From Planctomycetaceae bacterium (GTDB lineage Bacteria; Planctomycetota; Planctomycetia; Pirellulales; UBA1268), in contig SXWC01000044.1 of the NCBI GenBank assembly GCA_005789975.1, forward strand, positions 1-18,280: a stretch of DNA of 18,280 bases, read 5' to 3'. How positions within the stretch are numbered: the first letter of the stretch is position 1; each line of letters opens with the position of its first letter. A program made the translations under genes and the position numbers. Below are positions 1 to 6,470 of this stretch, piece after piece. The notes under the pieces are model-generated. The model saw only the letters and a list, made by a program, of their open reading frames with translations, had not been told where the DNA came from and made no database searches.

Positions 1-109
1 GGTGCTGTTCTGCCACCACCTCGGCCTCGACTACGTGAGCTGCTCGCCGTTCCGTCTGCCGGTCGCCCGCCTGGCGGCGGCCCAGGCGGCGCTCGGCAAG
101 ACCTGGTGA
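1..109 (+). CDS. ppdK: Pyruvate, phosphate dikinase, C-terminal end (partial)
   Basis: The last 35 codons of a gene that begins before the window are read in the frame starting at base 2 and ending at the TGA at 107-109. The peptide contains [20 protein letters not shown], which matches the conserved C-terminus of pyruvate phosphate dikinase. In the family this is part of the PEP/pyruvate-binding TIM barrel and carries the catalytic Cys of the C-S-P motif. The enzyme interconverts pyruvate, ATP and phosphate with PEP, AMP and pyrophosphate in the cytoplasm. Only the tail is visible, so completeness and regulation cannot be judged. The stop is followed 10 bases later by a strong hairpin, which fits the end of a transcript. 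PEP synthase and PTS enzyme I share this barrel, but the C-terminal motif fits PPDK best. Confidence 0.9.
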   Translation, partial: VLFCHHLGLDYVSCSPFRLPVARLAAAQAALGKTW

Positions 110-119
110 TGCCGGCCCT

Positions 120-150
120 CGAGCCGCGGGCCGCCCTGGCCCGCGGCTCG
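120..150 (+). terminator. Hairpin terminator candidate after ppdK
   Basis: A perfect 13-bp GC-rich inverted repeat pairs 120-132 with 138-150 around the 5-nt loop GCCCT. It begins 10 bases after the ppdK stop codon. No T-tract follows, so it is not a classical intrinsic terminator, although T-less hairpins are common in very GC-rich genomes. The right arm runs directly into the repeat element that starts at about 142. Confidence 0.5.
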
Positions 151-379
151 GGGCTGCCCATGCCCCGTCGCCGGACGCTCACTCCGCCCTTCCTGGGCTT
201 CATTCGCTCGATGCGGGCTGCGCTGCGGCATCCTGCCTCGGCTGACCAGTGACGCCGTCCCGCGGCTCGAGGCTGCCCATGCCCCGTCGCCGGACGCTCA
301 CTCCGCCCTTCCTGGGCTTCGTTCGCTCGATGCTGGCTGCGCTGCGGCATCCTGCCTGCGCTGGCCAGCAACGCCGGCT
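142..379 (+). repeat. Two tandem copies of a 119-bp intergenic repeat
   Basis: Copy 1 is 142-260 and copy 2 is 261-379. The period is exactly 119 bp and the copies align without gaps, with about 10 differences by eye (roughly 92% identity). The most conserved part starts GGCTGCCCATGCCCCGTCGC and continues to about base 237 in copy 1. Divergence is concentrated in the last 25 bases of each copy. Short open frames through it look repeat-derived and resemble no protein known to me. The same core reappears once at 6383-6412, so this is a dispersed element and not a purely local duplication. Its function is unknown. Confidence 0.85.
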
Positions 380-399
380 CGCGGGGCACGGGCAGCCCC
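150..399. repeat. Terminal inverted repeats bounding the tandem element
   Basis: The 17-mer GGGGCTGCCCATGCCCC at 150-166 is the reverse complement of GGGGCACGGGCAGCCCC at 383-399 with one mismatch. A second, slightly altered left arm lies at 269-285 because the left part of the element has been duplicated. The outline is that of a small non-coding inverted-repeat element (MITE-like or REP-like) or a structured RNA. No transposase and no clear target-site duplication are visible. Confidence 0.7.
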
Positions 400-510
400 T
401 CGCTGAGTTCGTGCCCGTGAAAGCCGACCGGCCCTGAGGCCGCGGGCTGGCCCGGTGCGTCGCTCGGGGCGGCATCTCGCTGGATGGCGTTCTCCGCAGG
501 GGGGCGGGGA

Positions 511-516
511 TACACT
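511..516 (+). promoter_or_regulatory. Probable -10 hexamer TACACT, leaderless start of the DASS gene
   Basis: TACACT lies 7 bases before the ATG at 524. Transcription would therefore begin at or next to the start codon. There is no Shine-Dalgarno sequence and no convincing -35 box. The same hexamer at nearly the same spacing precedes the gene at 11036, which is the main reason to list it. Confidence 0.45.
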
Positions 517-523
517 CCTTCCC

Positions 524-1936
524 ATGGATCTCACCCCGGAAGCGCAGCGGCTCGCGGTCATCGTCGCGGTCGTGATCGTGCTCTGGTTCACCGAAGCCCT
601 GCCCCTGGCGGTGACGGCGCTGCTGGGTGCGGCGGCCTGTGTGATCGCGGGCGTGGCGCCGGTGAAGGAGGTCTTTCGCCCCTTCGCCGACCCGCTCATC
701 TTTCTGTTCATCGGGTCGTTCCTGCTCGCCGAGGCGATCCGGCTGCACAGGCTCGATCGCCGGCTCGCCTTCGCCGTGCTCGCGGTGCCCTGGGTCGGCG
801 GGCGGCCCGCACGGATCCTCACCGCCGTGGCGGTCGTGTCGGTGTTGATCAGCGCCTTCATCTCCAACACCGTCACCGCCGCGATGATGGTGACGATCGT
901 GGCGGGCATCATCGGGGCCGTCGAGGATGCCTCCCGGGGGAGTGGTCGGCGGCTCGATCCCCGGTTCGCCACCGGGCTTTTCCTCTGCATCGCCTTCGCC
1001 GCGTCGATCGGCGGATTGGCCACGCCCATCGGCACGCCCACCAACCTGATCGGGCTCGGCTTCATTCGCGACCAGTTGGGGGTCGGCATTTCCTTTCCGG
1101 GTTGGTGCGCGATCAGCCTGCCCCTGGTGGTGATCCTGACGACGATCCTGGTGGCCGTGCTGTCGTGGCTCTTTCCCGCGGGAGTCGCGCGGCTCGACGG
1201 CGTGCAGGAGTTTGTCAGGGCGGAGCGGGCCACGCTGGGCCGCTGGACGACGGGGCAGTGTTCCGTGGTCCTCGCCTTTGCGATCACCGTGATGCTCTGG
1301 GTGGTGCCCGGGGTGATCGTCGTGATGTTCGGGCCCGACCATCCAGTCGCCGCCTGGCTCCGCGATCGGCTGCCGGAGGGTGTCGCGGCGCTCGTCGGCG
1401 CGATGCTGCTCTTCATCCTGCCGGGGGGCCGGGGGGCCGAGGGCCGCTGGCGGCCGGCGCTCGACTGGCACGAGGCCCGGATCGACTGGGATATCGTGCT
1501 GCTCTACGGCGGCGGGCTGGCCCTCGGCGAGCTCTGTTTCTCCACGGGGCTCGCGGCGTCGGTCGGGGGGGCGATCACGGGATGGATTCCCCGGGGGCCC
1601 TGGGGAGCGACGGTGCTCGTGGTGGTGGCGGCGCTCGTCGCCGTCGTCACGAGCGAGTTCACGAGCAACGTCGCCAGTGCCACGATGGTGGTGCCGATCG
1701 TGATCGCGATGGGTCAGACCATCGGCGGCGACGCGATCACCGCGGCGTTGGCGGCCACGTTCGCGGCGAGCCTCGGCTTCATGATGCCGGTCAGCAGCCC
1801 CTGCAACGCCATCGTCTACGGCTCGGGACGGATCCCGCTGAGGTCCATGATGGCCGCTGGGGCGGTGCTCGACGTCATCGGCGTGGCCGTGATCATCGCC
1901 GCGATGCTCGTCGTGGGCCGGAGCACCGGCCCGTAA
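524..1936 (+). CDS. DASS/SLC13-family sodium:anion symporter
   Basis: This 470-residue polytopic inner-membrane protein belongs to the divalent anion:sodium symporter family (SLC13/DASS; CitT, SdcS and VcINDY relatives). Family members import dicarboxylates, citrate or sulfate with Na+. The two inverted repeats each show the expected substrate and sodium-binding signature. The first has SNT at residues 114-116 and ATPIGTPTN at 166-174. The second has EFTSN at 378-382 and PVSSPCNAIVYGSG at 422-435. About a dozen hydrophobic segments are evident, and the length is typical of the family. The ATG at 524 was chosen because it starts just before the first membrane segment and follows a TACACT box. 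The open frame extends upstream to 455 but shows no protein-like signal there. The gene stands alone between the repeat region and a convergent gene. The substrate cannot be read from the sequence; a dicarboxylate or sulfate is plausible. Confidence 0.88.
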   Translation: MDLTPEAQRLAVIVAVVIVLWFTEALPLAVTALLGAAACVIAGVAPVKEVFRPFADPLIFLFIGSFLLAEAIRLHRLDRRLAFAVLAVPWVGGRPARILTAVAVVSVLISAFISNTVTAAMMVTIVAGIIGAVEDASRGSGRRLDPRFATGLFLCIAFAASIGGLATPIGTPTNLIGLGFIRDQLGVGISFPGWCAISLPLVVILTTILVAVLSWLFPAGVARLDGVQEFVRAERATLGRWTTGQCSVVLAFAITVMLWVVPGVIVVMFGPDHPVAAWLRDRLPEGVAALVGAMLLFILPGGRGAEGRWRPALDWHEARIDWDIVLLYGGGLALGELCFSTGLAASVGGAITGWIPRGPWGATVLVVVAALVAVVTSEFTSNVASATMVVPIVIAMGQTIGGDAITAALAATFAASLGFMMPVSSPCNAIVYGSGRIPLRSMMAAGAVLDVIGVAVIIAAMLVVGRSTGP

Positions 1937-1963
1937 AGGCGGGCCACCCTTCAGAAACGACGC

Positions 1964-1999
1964 CGCGGCCCGGCCGGGGGCACTGCCGGCCGGACCGCG
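1964..1999. terminator. Bidirectional terminator hairpin between convergent genes
   Basis: Bases 1964-1977 pair with 1986-1999 over 14 positions with a single mismatch, around the 8-nt loop GGGCACTG. The hairpin lies 28 bases after the DASS stop and within 55 bases of the stop of the convergent gene on the other strand. It lacks a T-tract but is ideally placed to end both transcripts. Confidence 0.55.
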
Positions 2000-2053
2000 T
2001 CAAGGGTGTCGTCGTCTGCCGCCGGATCAGGCGTCGCGTCGAGGGGGGCGAGC

Positions 2054-2470
2054 TCAGAAGCCTCCCTCGATGGCCGCGCCGCACTGATGGCAACGGGGCT
2101 GGGCCAGCGGCCGGGGCGCGGGCATCGCGCCCTGGGCCCACATCCCATGCAGCCGTGGGAAGCACGGCGGCATCACCAACGGCTGGCACTGGTGGAGGTG
2201 CTGCCGAGGGTGCAACTGACCGCACGGGTCCGCATGGAACACGCGACACGGAGAGCAGGCCGGCCGACACTCCGTACCATGCACGTTTCCATGCCAGGGT
2301 GGCTGCTGCATGTTCCGACACCCGCAAGCTTCGCCACGGCCTTCCATGCCCATCATCACTGAATCGTCCGCGGACTGCATCGTCTCTTGGGCGGCCGTGG
2401 ACCGGATCGTGAGGATCGACGGAACGGCTGCGAGGATGGCGGCGGCGAGGATGGGGCGGATGGTGCGCAC
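2054..2470 (-). CDS. Small secreted Cys/His-rich protein, function unknown
   Basis: This 138-residue protein starts at a GTG (2468-2470), with a GGGAG Shine-Dalgarno sequence 8 bases upstream. Residues 1-28 form a Sec-type signal peptide: VRTIRP, a hydrophobic stretch to about 21, then a cleavage site near STAAQ. The mature part carries ten cysteines (49, 51, 68, 72, 75, 83, 95, 103, 127, 130) and eight histidines (60, 64, 79, 87, 91, 93, 108, 128). The cysteines include CGC, CxxxCxxC and a terminal CHQC pair. Met, Pro and Gln are also frequent. The composition suggests a disulfide-rich or metal-binding (copper, zinc) exported protein, which is inference only. I recognise no family. A frame starting further upstream (to 2677) is open, but the signal peptide and Shine-Dalgarno site fix the start here. 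It is convergent with the DASS gene and 127 bp downstream of the lipoprotein gene on the same strand, so it probably has its own promoter. Confidence 0.68.
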   Translation of the reverse strand: MRTIRPILAAAILAAVPSILTIRSTAAQETMQSADDSVMMGMEGRGEACGCRNMQQPPWHGNVHGTECRPACSPCRVFHADPCGQLHPRQHLHQCQPLVMPPCFPRLHGMWAQGAMPAPRPLAQPRCHQCGAAIEGGF

Positions 2471-2478
2471 GAGCGAAT

Positions 2479-2483
2479 CTCCC
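2479..2483 (-). promoter_or_regulatory. Shine-Dalgarno site of the Cys/His-rich gene
   Basis: GGGAG on the minus strand, 8 bases before the GTG. It decides this start over the longer upstream frame, and it stands out because most genes in this window lack such a site. Confidence 0.5.
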
Positions 2484-2597
2484 GGGAGTCGTGGTGCAGG
2501 CCTTGCTGACCACGCAGCGTTCTTCGTCGCGACAACCCTGCCGGGATAAGCGAAAGCACCACGGAGACCGGTCGTAACGGTCGGGAAAGCGGTGCGG

Positions 2598-5012
2598 TCA
2601 GTCGAGGGCGACGTCAACGACCTCGAACGCCTCCAGGGCGTCCTTGGTGGCGAGCACGATGTGGATGCGGCGGCCATTCCGGAAGCCGCCGATGCCGACG
2701 AGGGGCCGGCCGTGCTGGTAGCGATCGACGACTCTCCCGTCGGCCCAGGCCACCGTGACCGATCCGTCCGGTGCGGCGATCAGCCACTGCCGCCGTGAGG
2801 TGCCGAGCAGATCCGCCCAGGCGACCGGGTCGATCGGACCGTCCCGGTGGACCCCGTCGCCCAGCGGAAGTTCCCAGACGGTTTCGAGCGACTCCGGATC
2901 GATGCCGACGGCCGCCTGCTTGCCGAGCGACGGGCCCGCGATCCCGAGCAGGGCCCACCCGGCGTCCGGAGCGACCGGGCCGCAGCGGAGAATCCGCAGC
3001 TGGCCGTCCGCGGGGCGGCCTGCGCCCGCGGCGGCCTGGTCAGCGCTCCTGTCGGCCCTGACGAGCCGTCCGTCTCCGGTGACGCAGAGCACCTGCCGAG
3101 CGTCGCCGGCCGCCACCGGCGGCCCCACGGCCACGTCCATGACCGAGCCCACCGAGCGATCGCGCCACAGCCTTTTCCCGTCGAGGCTCGCAGCCTGCAC
3201 GCCGACGGTGCCGAGGTAGCCGACGACGATTTCCGGAGCGCCGTCGCCGTCGAGATCGGCCAGTTCGGCGGCGGTGATTCCCTCGTGAGTCGTGCCGCCG
3301 GGCTCCGGATAGGTGGCGTGGAGTTTCCAGTCGGAGGAGAAGACGAACACCTGCTGGCCGCCCCGCCGGCCGCCGAGCCACCACCGCCGTCCGTCCTGGT
3401 CGAGGCTTGTCCGCAGGAAGGCGACGCCCGCGTCGCGGGGCAGCGGGAGTTCGTGGCGGCCGACGGGGCGTCCATCGGCGTCGAGTTCAACGACGGTCCG
3501 CCAGCCGTCGAGGGCCACGATCAGTGGAGCGTCGGTGCCGCGGGACGCATCGAGGCAGACGACGTTGCCGGGGAGCGAGAGTCCCTCGGCCCGCCAGGTC
3601 CGCTCGAGTTTGAACCGGACCGGCTGCCGCCGTGGCGCGATCACCTGCTCGGGCAGCCGTTGGACCGCGCCGCCGGAAGCGGCCCGCTCGAGATCACGGC
3701 GGTATTCCTGCAGCCTCCGGGCATGCCGATCGCGCACCCGTCGAACGTCCACGGTGCCGTCCGCCGTCGCGGCGAGCGTCTCGGCGACGTCGGCCGCGAT
3801 CCGCCCGTGCCGTCCGATGATCACGTCGGCCACGGTGCCATCGCCGCCGATGATCACGGTCGCCGGGAACGATTCGAGGGCGAACTCCTGCGGCAGCACG
3901 CCCTGTGGATCGCGAACGATCGTGCCGACCCCGCCAAACTCCGCCAGGGTCTTTCGCAGCGTGTTGGCCGTCACCTCGGCCGGATCGAGGCTGACGGCGA
4001 AGTGCCGCACGTCGGGCCGCTCACCTGCGTGGGCCCGCGCGTGGCTCGCGATGAAGTCGGCGACGCCCACGGCGACCTGCGGCATGGTGTGTGCGGCGGG
4101 CCCACAGCCCTCGAAGAAGAACTCGAGCACGACCGGCGCGTCGGCGAGCGACTTCCGCTCGACCTTCTCGCCGTCGAGCGTGGTGAGGGGAGTCGTCCAA
4201 CCGGCCTTCCGGCCCACGAGTGCATGCACGGGCTGCGGCGGCTGGAGCGGTTCGAGCCGCGACACCTTGGCGGCGTTCTCGGGAACCTTGAAGGTGAACG
4301 CCTCGGGCGGGATCGCCGCGTCGAACGACGCGTTGGTGAAGTCGACCACCACCGAGATTCCCACCGGAGCGCCCGCCTGGCGGGAAAGCTCGTCGGCATA
4401 GGCTTCGGTGGGCACCTTCATCCGGCGGAGGAGTTTCTCCTGTCGGTCGATCCAGAGCTCGAGGAGGCCGTCCTCCTTCGGGATCACGATGCGGTCGCAG
4501 GCCCGCCCATCGACGGTCTCCCGGCCCATGATCCGCGGCGGGCCGGTGGTGCCGGCCACGATGAGATCGACGGTATCGTCGGCGAGCAGCAGCGGAAGTT
4601 GCGTGGGGCATCCGGCCTCCCCCTCGGCGAGCGCCACCTGCACGGCCTCGTCCTCGAAAATCTGGTCGAGCGACAGCGGACTCACCACCGGCCCGGCGAG
4701 CACCTGCCCAGGCACCGCGCCCACAGCTCCGAAAAACGTGGTGCCATCGGCCGCGATCCGTGTGTCGTAGGCGTCGATGCGGATCCTGTCGGGCCGCGAG
4801 AAGGCGACTCGAAAGGGGAAGGTCGCATCAGACGACACGTCGCCCCGCGTCTCCTTCACGGTGACCACGCCCTCGTCGGAGTAGTGCTCCGCCGACCGGT
4901 AGGCCCGGCCCATGGCGTCGATGATGGCGCGGGGATCCTCGTCGCATCCGGCGAGCAGCAGGAGGAGGCCGGCCACGGCGACGGCAGACCGCGGGAATCG
5001 TCTCGGTTTCAT
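2598..5012 (-). CDS. Lipoprotein with LolA-like, thioredoxin-like and FG-GAP propeller regions
   Basis: The protein has 804 residues. A lipoprotein signal ends in LLAGC, with C23 as the lipidated residue, so it is membrane-anchored on the outside of the inner membrane or in the outer membrane. Residues about 28-250 resemble the DUF2092/LolA-like fold that binds lipids or lipoproteins. Residues about 268-415 look like a TlpA/AhpC-type thioredoxin domain, with FFFEGCGPAAHTMP at 298-311 and a cis-Pro in SFPATVI (P383). The second Cys of CXXC is Ala (C303-G-P-A306), so it is at best a one-cysteine enzyme. Residues about 465-804 read as beta-propeller repeats with one clear FG-GAP calcium motif, DLDGDGAPEIVVGY, at 586-599. 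The ATG at 5010-5012 was chosen because it starts the signal sequence; the frame is open to 5153. It is divergent from the LarA-like gene across 67 bp. Its biological role is unknown; envelope redox or lipid handling is a guess. Confidence 0.82.
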   Translation of the reverse strand: MKPRRFPRSAVAVAGLLLLLAGCDEDPRAIIDAMGRAYRSAEHYSDEGVVTVKETRGDVSSDATFPFRVAFSRPDRIRIDAYDTRIAADGTTFFGAVGAVPGQVLAGPVVSPLSLDQIFEDEAVQVALAEGEAGCPTQLPLLLADDTVDLIVAGTTGPPRIMGRETVDGRACDRIVIPKEDGLLELWIDRQEKLLRRMKVPTEAYADELSRQAGAPVGISVVVDFTNASFDAAIPPEAFTFKVPENAAKVSRLEPLQPPQPVHALVGRKAGWTTPLTTLDGEKVERKSLADAPVVLEFFFEGCGPAAHTMPQVAVGVADFIASHARAHAGERPDVRHFAVSLDPAEVTANTLRKTLAEFGGVGTIVRDPQGVLPQEFALESFPATVIIGGDGTVADVIIGRHGRIAADVAETLAATADGTVDVRRVRDRHARRLQEYRRDLERAASGGAVQRLPEQVIAPRRQPVRFKLERTWRAEGLSLPGNVVCLDASRGTDAPLIVALDGWRTVVELDADGRPVGRHELPLPRDAGVAFLRTSLDQDGRRWWLGGRRGGQQVFVFSSDWKLHATYPEPGGTTHEGITAAELADLDGDGAPEIVVGYLGTVGVQAASLDGKRLWRDRSVGSVMDVAVGPPVAAGDARQVLCVTGDGRLVRADRSADQAAAGAGRPADGQLRILRCGPVAPDAGWALLGIAGPSLGKQAAVGIDPESLETVWELPLGDGVHRDGPIDPVAWADLLGTSRRQWLIAAPDGSVTVAWADGRVVDRYQHGRPLVGIGGFRNGRRIHIVLATKDALEAFEVVDVALD

Positions 5013-5079
5013 CCCGGTATCTTGCCGGAAAAACCCGCCGCGGTGCCAGATCATTCTCTCCAGTCGCACCGACGATAAG
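5013..5079. promoter_or_regulatory. 67-bp divergent intergenic region
   Basis: The lipoprotein gene and the LarA-like gene diverge here, so promoters for both should lie in or near this stretch. I see no Shine-Dalgarno site on either side. TAAGAT at 5076-5081 is a possible -10 for the rightward gene, which would place its true start at the GTG at 5143. No convincing -35 was found. Confidence 0.35.
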
Positions 5080-6354
5080 ATGACCGCCGCCTTCCGGCCG
5101 CGCCTGCGTCGCCATCCACCCGAACCCCGGCTTTCACTCCCCGTGCATCGCATCTCGCTCGACTACGGCGCCGCCGATCCCCTCGTCCTCGAATGCCGTG
5201 AAGACACGAGCGTGGTCGCGTTCGACCCGCCGTCGGGTGCGGCCGGCGACGAGGCCCGGAGGATCACGGCGGCCGCGCTTGCCGCGAGCGTCCATGCTCC
5301 GCCGCTGGTCGCCCACGTCGTGCCGGGCGACCGTGTGGTCGTCGCCCTCGCCGGCGATATCCCGCAGGTTGAGCACGTCGCGGCGGCGGTCGTCGCCTGC
5401 CTCGTGTCGGCCGGCGTCGATGCGGCCGACGTGAGCCTTCTGCAGGCGCCACGGCTCGGAGCCGACGCGGGGGGATTTTCCCGCAAGGACCCGACGATCA
5501 CCGGTGCGGAAATGTTCGCCCCGGGGCTCGACGATGCGACGTCCTATCTGGCGGCCGATGAGTCGGGCCGACCGCTCTACCTCGCGAGGCCGTTGGTCGA
5601 TGCCGACGTCGTGGTGGCCGTGGGAGAGTGGGGCTGGAATGCGGCCCTCGGGGGCCGGGCGGTCGAAGGTGAACTCTGGCCGACGTTCTCCCGAGCCTCC
5701 TGTCGCCGCGACCTGCTCTTGGCGCTGGCCCGGCGCGGCCGCGGCGCGCTGGCCGACTGGAAGTCGGGGCTTCACGACATCCTGTGGCAGCTGGGTGTCT
5801 GCGCCAGCCTCCGGCTGGTTCGCGGGGCGCACGGCACGCTGCTTGCGGCCTGCTTCGGCCTGCCCGACGAGGCGAGTCAACGGGCCCGCTCGGCCGCAGC
5901 CGCCTGGAGCCCGAAGGTCGATGGCGTCGCCGGGCTCGCAATCGCGTCCCTCTCCGAACCGGCCGGGGATTTCGGCACCATCACCGCCGCCGTCGCCGCC
6001 GGCGCAAGGGCCACCCGGCCCGGCGGAACGGTCTGCGTGGCCAGCCGCCTCGGCGAGAAGCCGGGCATCATCTTCGAGCGGTGGCGACAGGGCGCGCCCT
6101 TGGAAGGTCTCGTGCACGAGGCCGTTGCCAGCGGCGACAACGCCCTCCTCGCCGACGCCCTGCAGACCCGGCTCTTTGCCCGAGCCCTCGACGACCGGCG
6201 GCTCGTGCTCCTCTCCGATCTCGACGAATCGACGGTGGAGGAGCTGGAGTTTGGCTACGCGGCCACGCCCGAAGTGATCGAGCGGCTGGCGCACCGCGCC
6301 GAGAGCCTCGTCGTGTTGCCCGAAGCCGACCGCTGCTTCCCCAGGCATTCGTGA
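5080..6354 (+). CDS. LarA-like (DUF2088) protein with degenerate active site
   Basis: This 424-residue protein has the length and overall pattern of the nickel-dependent lactate racemase LarA. It shows an N-terminal DYG-type strand (28-30), the helix/strand pattern RITAAALAASVHAPPLVAHV (61-80), VVALAGDIP (87-95), and PLVDADVVVAVGEWGWNAALGG (171-192). A C-terminal part has PGGTVCVAS (314-322) and LVLLSDLDESTVEEL (375-389). The catalytic positions of Lactiplantibacillus LarA are all changed. The TRPxP segment reads DIPQV. GFHRP (His108) reads APRLG. ESHFF (His174) has no His. GGRK (Lys184, which holds the nickel-pincer cofactor) reads GGRA at 191-194. His200 is also absent. It is therefore unlikely to be a racemase using that cofactor. 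The start is uncertain: the ATG at 5080 is used here, and the GTG at 5143 (residue 22) fits the family N-terminus equally well. It is a single gene, convergent with the signal peptidase gene. Confidence 0.82.
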   Translation: MTAAFRPRLRRHPPEPRLSLPVHRISLDYGAADPLVLECREDTSVVAFDPPSGAAGDEARRITAAALAASVHAPPLVAHVVPGDRVVVALAGDIPQVEHVAAAVVACLVSAGVDAADVSLLQAPRLGADAGGFSRKDPTITGAEMFAPGLDDATSYLAADESGRPLYLARPLVDADVVVAVGEWGWNAALGGRAVEGELWPTFSRASCRRDLLLALARRGRGALADWKSGLHDILWQLGVCASLRLVRGAHGTLLAACFGLPDEASQRARSAAAAWSPKVDGVAGLAIASLSEPAGDFGTITAAVAAGARATRPGGTVCVASRLGEKPGIIFERWRQGAPLEGLVHEAVASGDNALLADALQTRLFARALDDRRLVLLSDLDESTVEELEFGYAATPEVIERLAHRAESLVVLPEADRCFPRHS

Positions 6355-6375
6355 CGGCCCGCCCGCAGACTGTGG

Positions 6376-6462
6376 ACCGGGTCTGCCCACGCCCCGTCGC
6401 CGGCCGCTCACTGCGTGCATCCTGACACGCGCCGCCAGGGCTCGTGGGCAGCGTGGCCCGGT
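6376..6462. repeat. Dispersed short copy of the inverted-repeat element; possible shared terminator
   Basis: CTGCCCACGCCCCGTCGCCG followed by GCCGCTCACT (from 6383) matches the core of the element at 154-183 with two differences over 30 bases. The ends pair: 6383-6391 with 6443-6451 (9 bp perfect), and 6376-6381 with 6457-6462. This gives the same terminal-inverted-repeat plan in about 87 bp, with the middle shortened. It occupies the gap between the convergent LarA-like and signal peptidase genes and could fold to terminate both transcripts. Confidence 0.65.
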
Positions 6463-6470
6463 GAGTGCCG

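Noticed and set aside
249..437. 62-codon plus-strand open frame in the intergenic repeat.
   Set aside because: It lies wholly within the repeat element and its inverted-repeat end. The first copy of the repeat reads differently, and there is no ribosome site or protein similarity.
298..1416. Long minus-strand open frames opposite the DASS gene (372 and 423 codons).
   Set aside because: They are antisense shadows in very GC-rich DNA. Composition is Arg/Pro/His-heavy with no motifs, while the plus strand encodes a clear transporter with family signatures.
1951..2513. Alternative frames across the Cys/His-rich gene (minus 1893-2513, plus 2006-2362).
   Set aside because: Only the 2054-2470 frame has a signal peptide, a Shine-Dalgarno site and a regular Cys/His pattern. 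The others are Arg/Pro/Ser-rich shadows.
2541..2597. Possible terminator after the lipoprotein gene.
   Set aside because: The sequence has a direct repeat (ACCGGTCGTAACGGTCGGG) and short weak pairings, but no stable uninterrupted hairpin or T-tract.
2847..5078. 743-codon plus-strand frame opposite the lipoprotein gene.
   Set aside because: No protein motif is present. The minus strand has a signal peptide, thioredoxin-like and FG-GAP motifs. Long antisense frames are expected with strong third-position GC bias.
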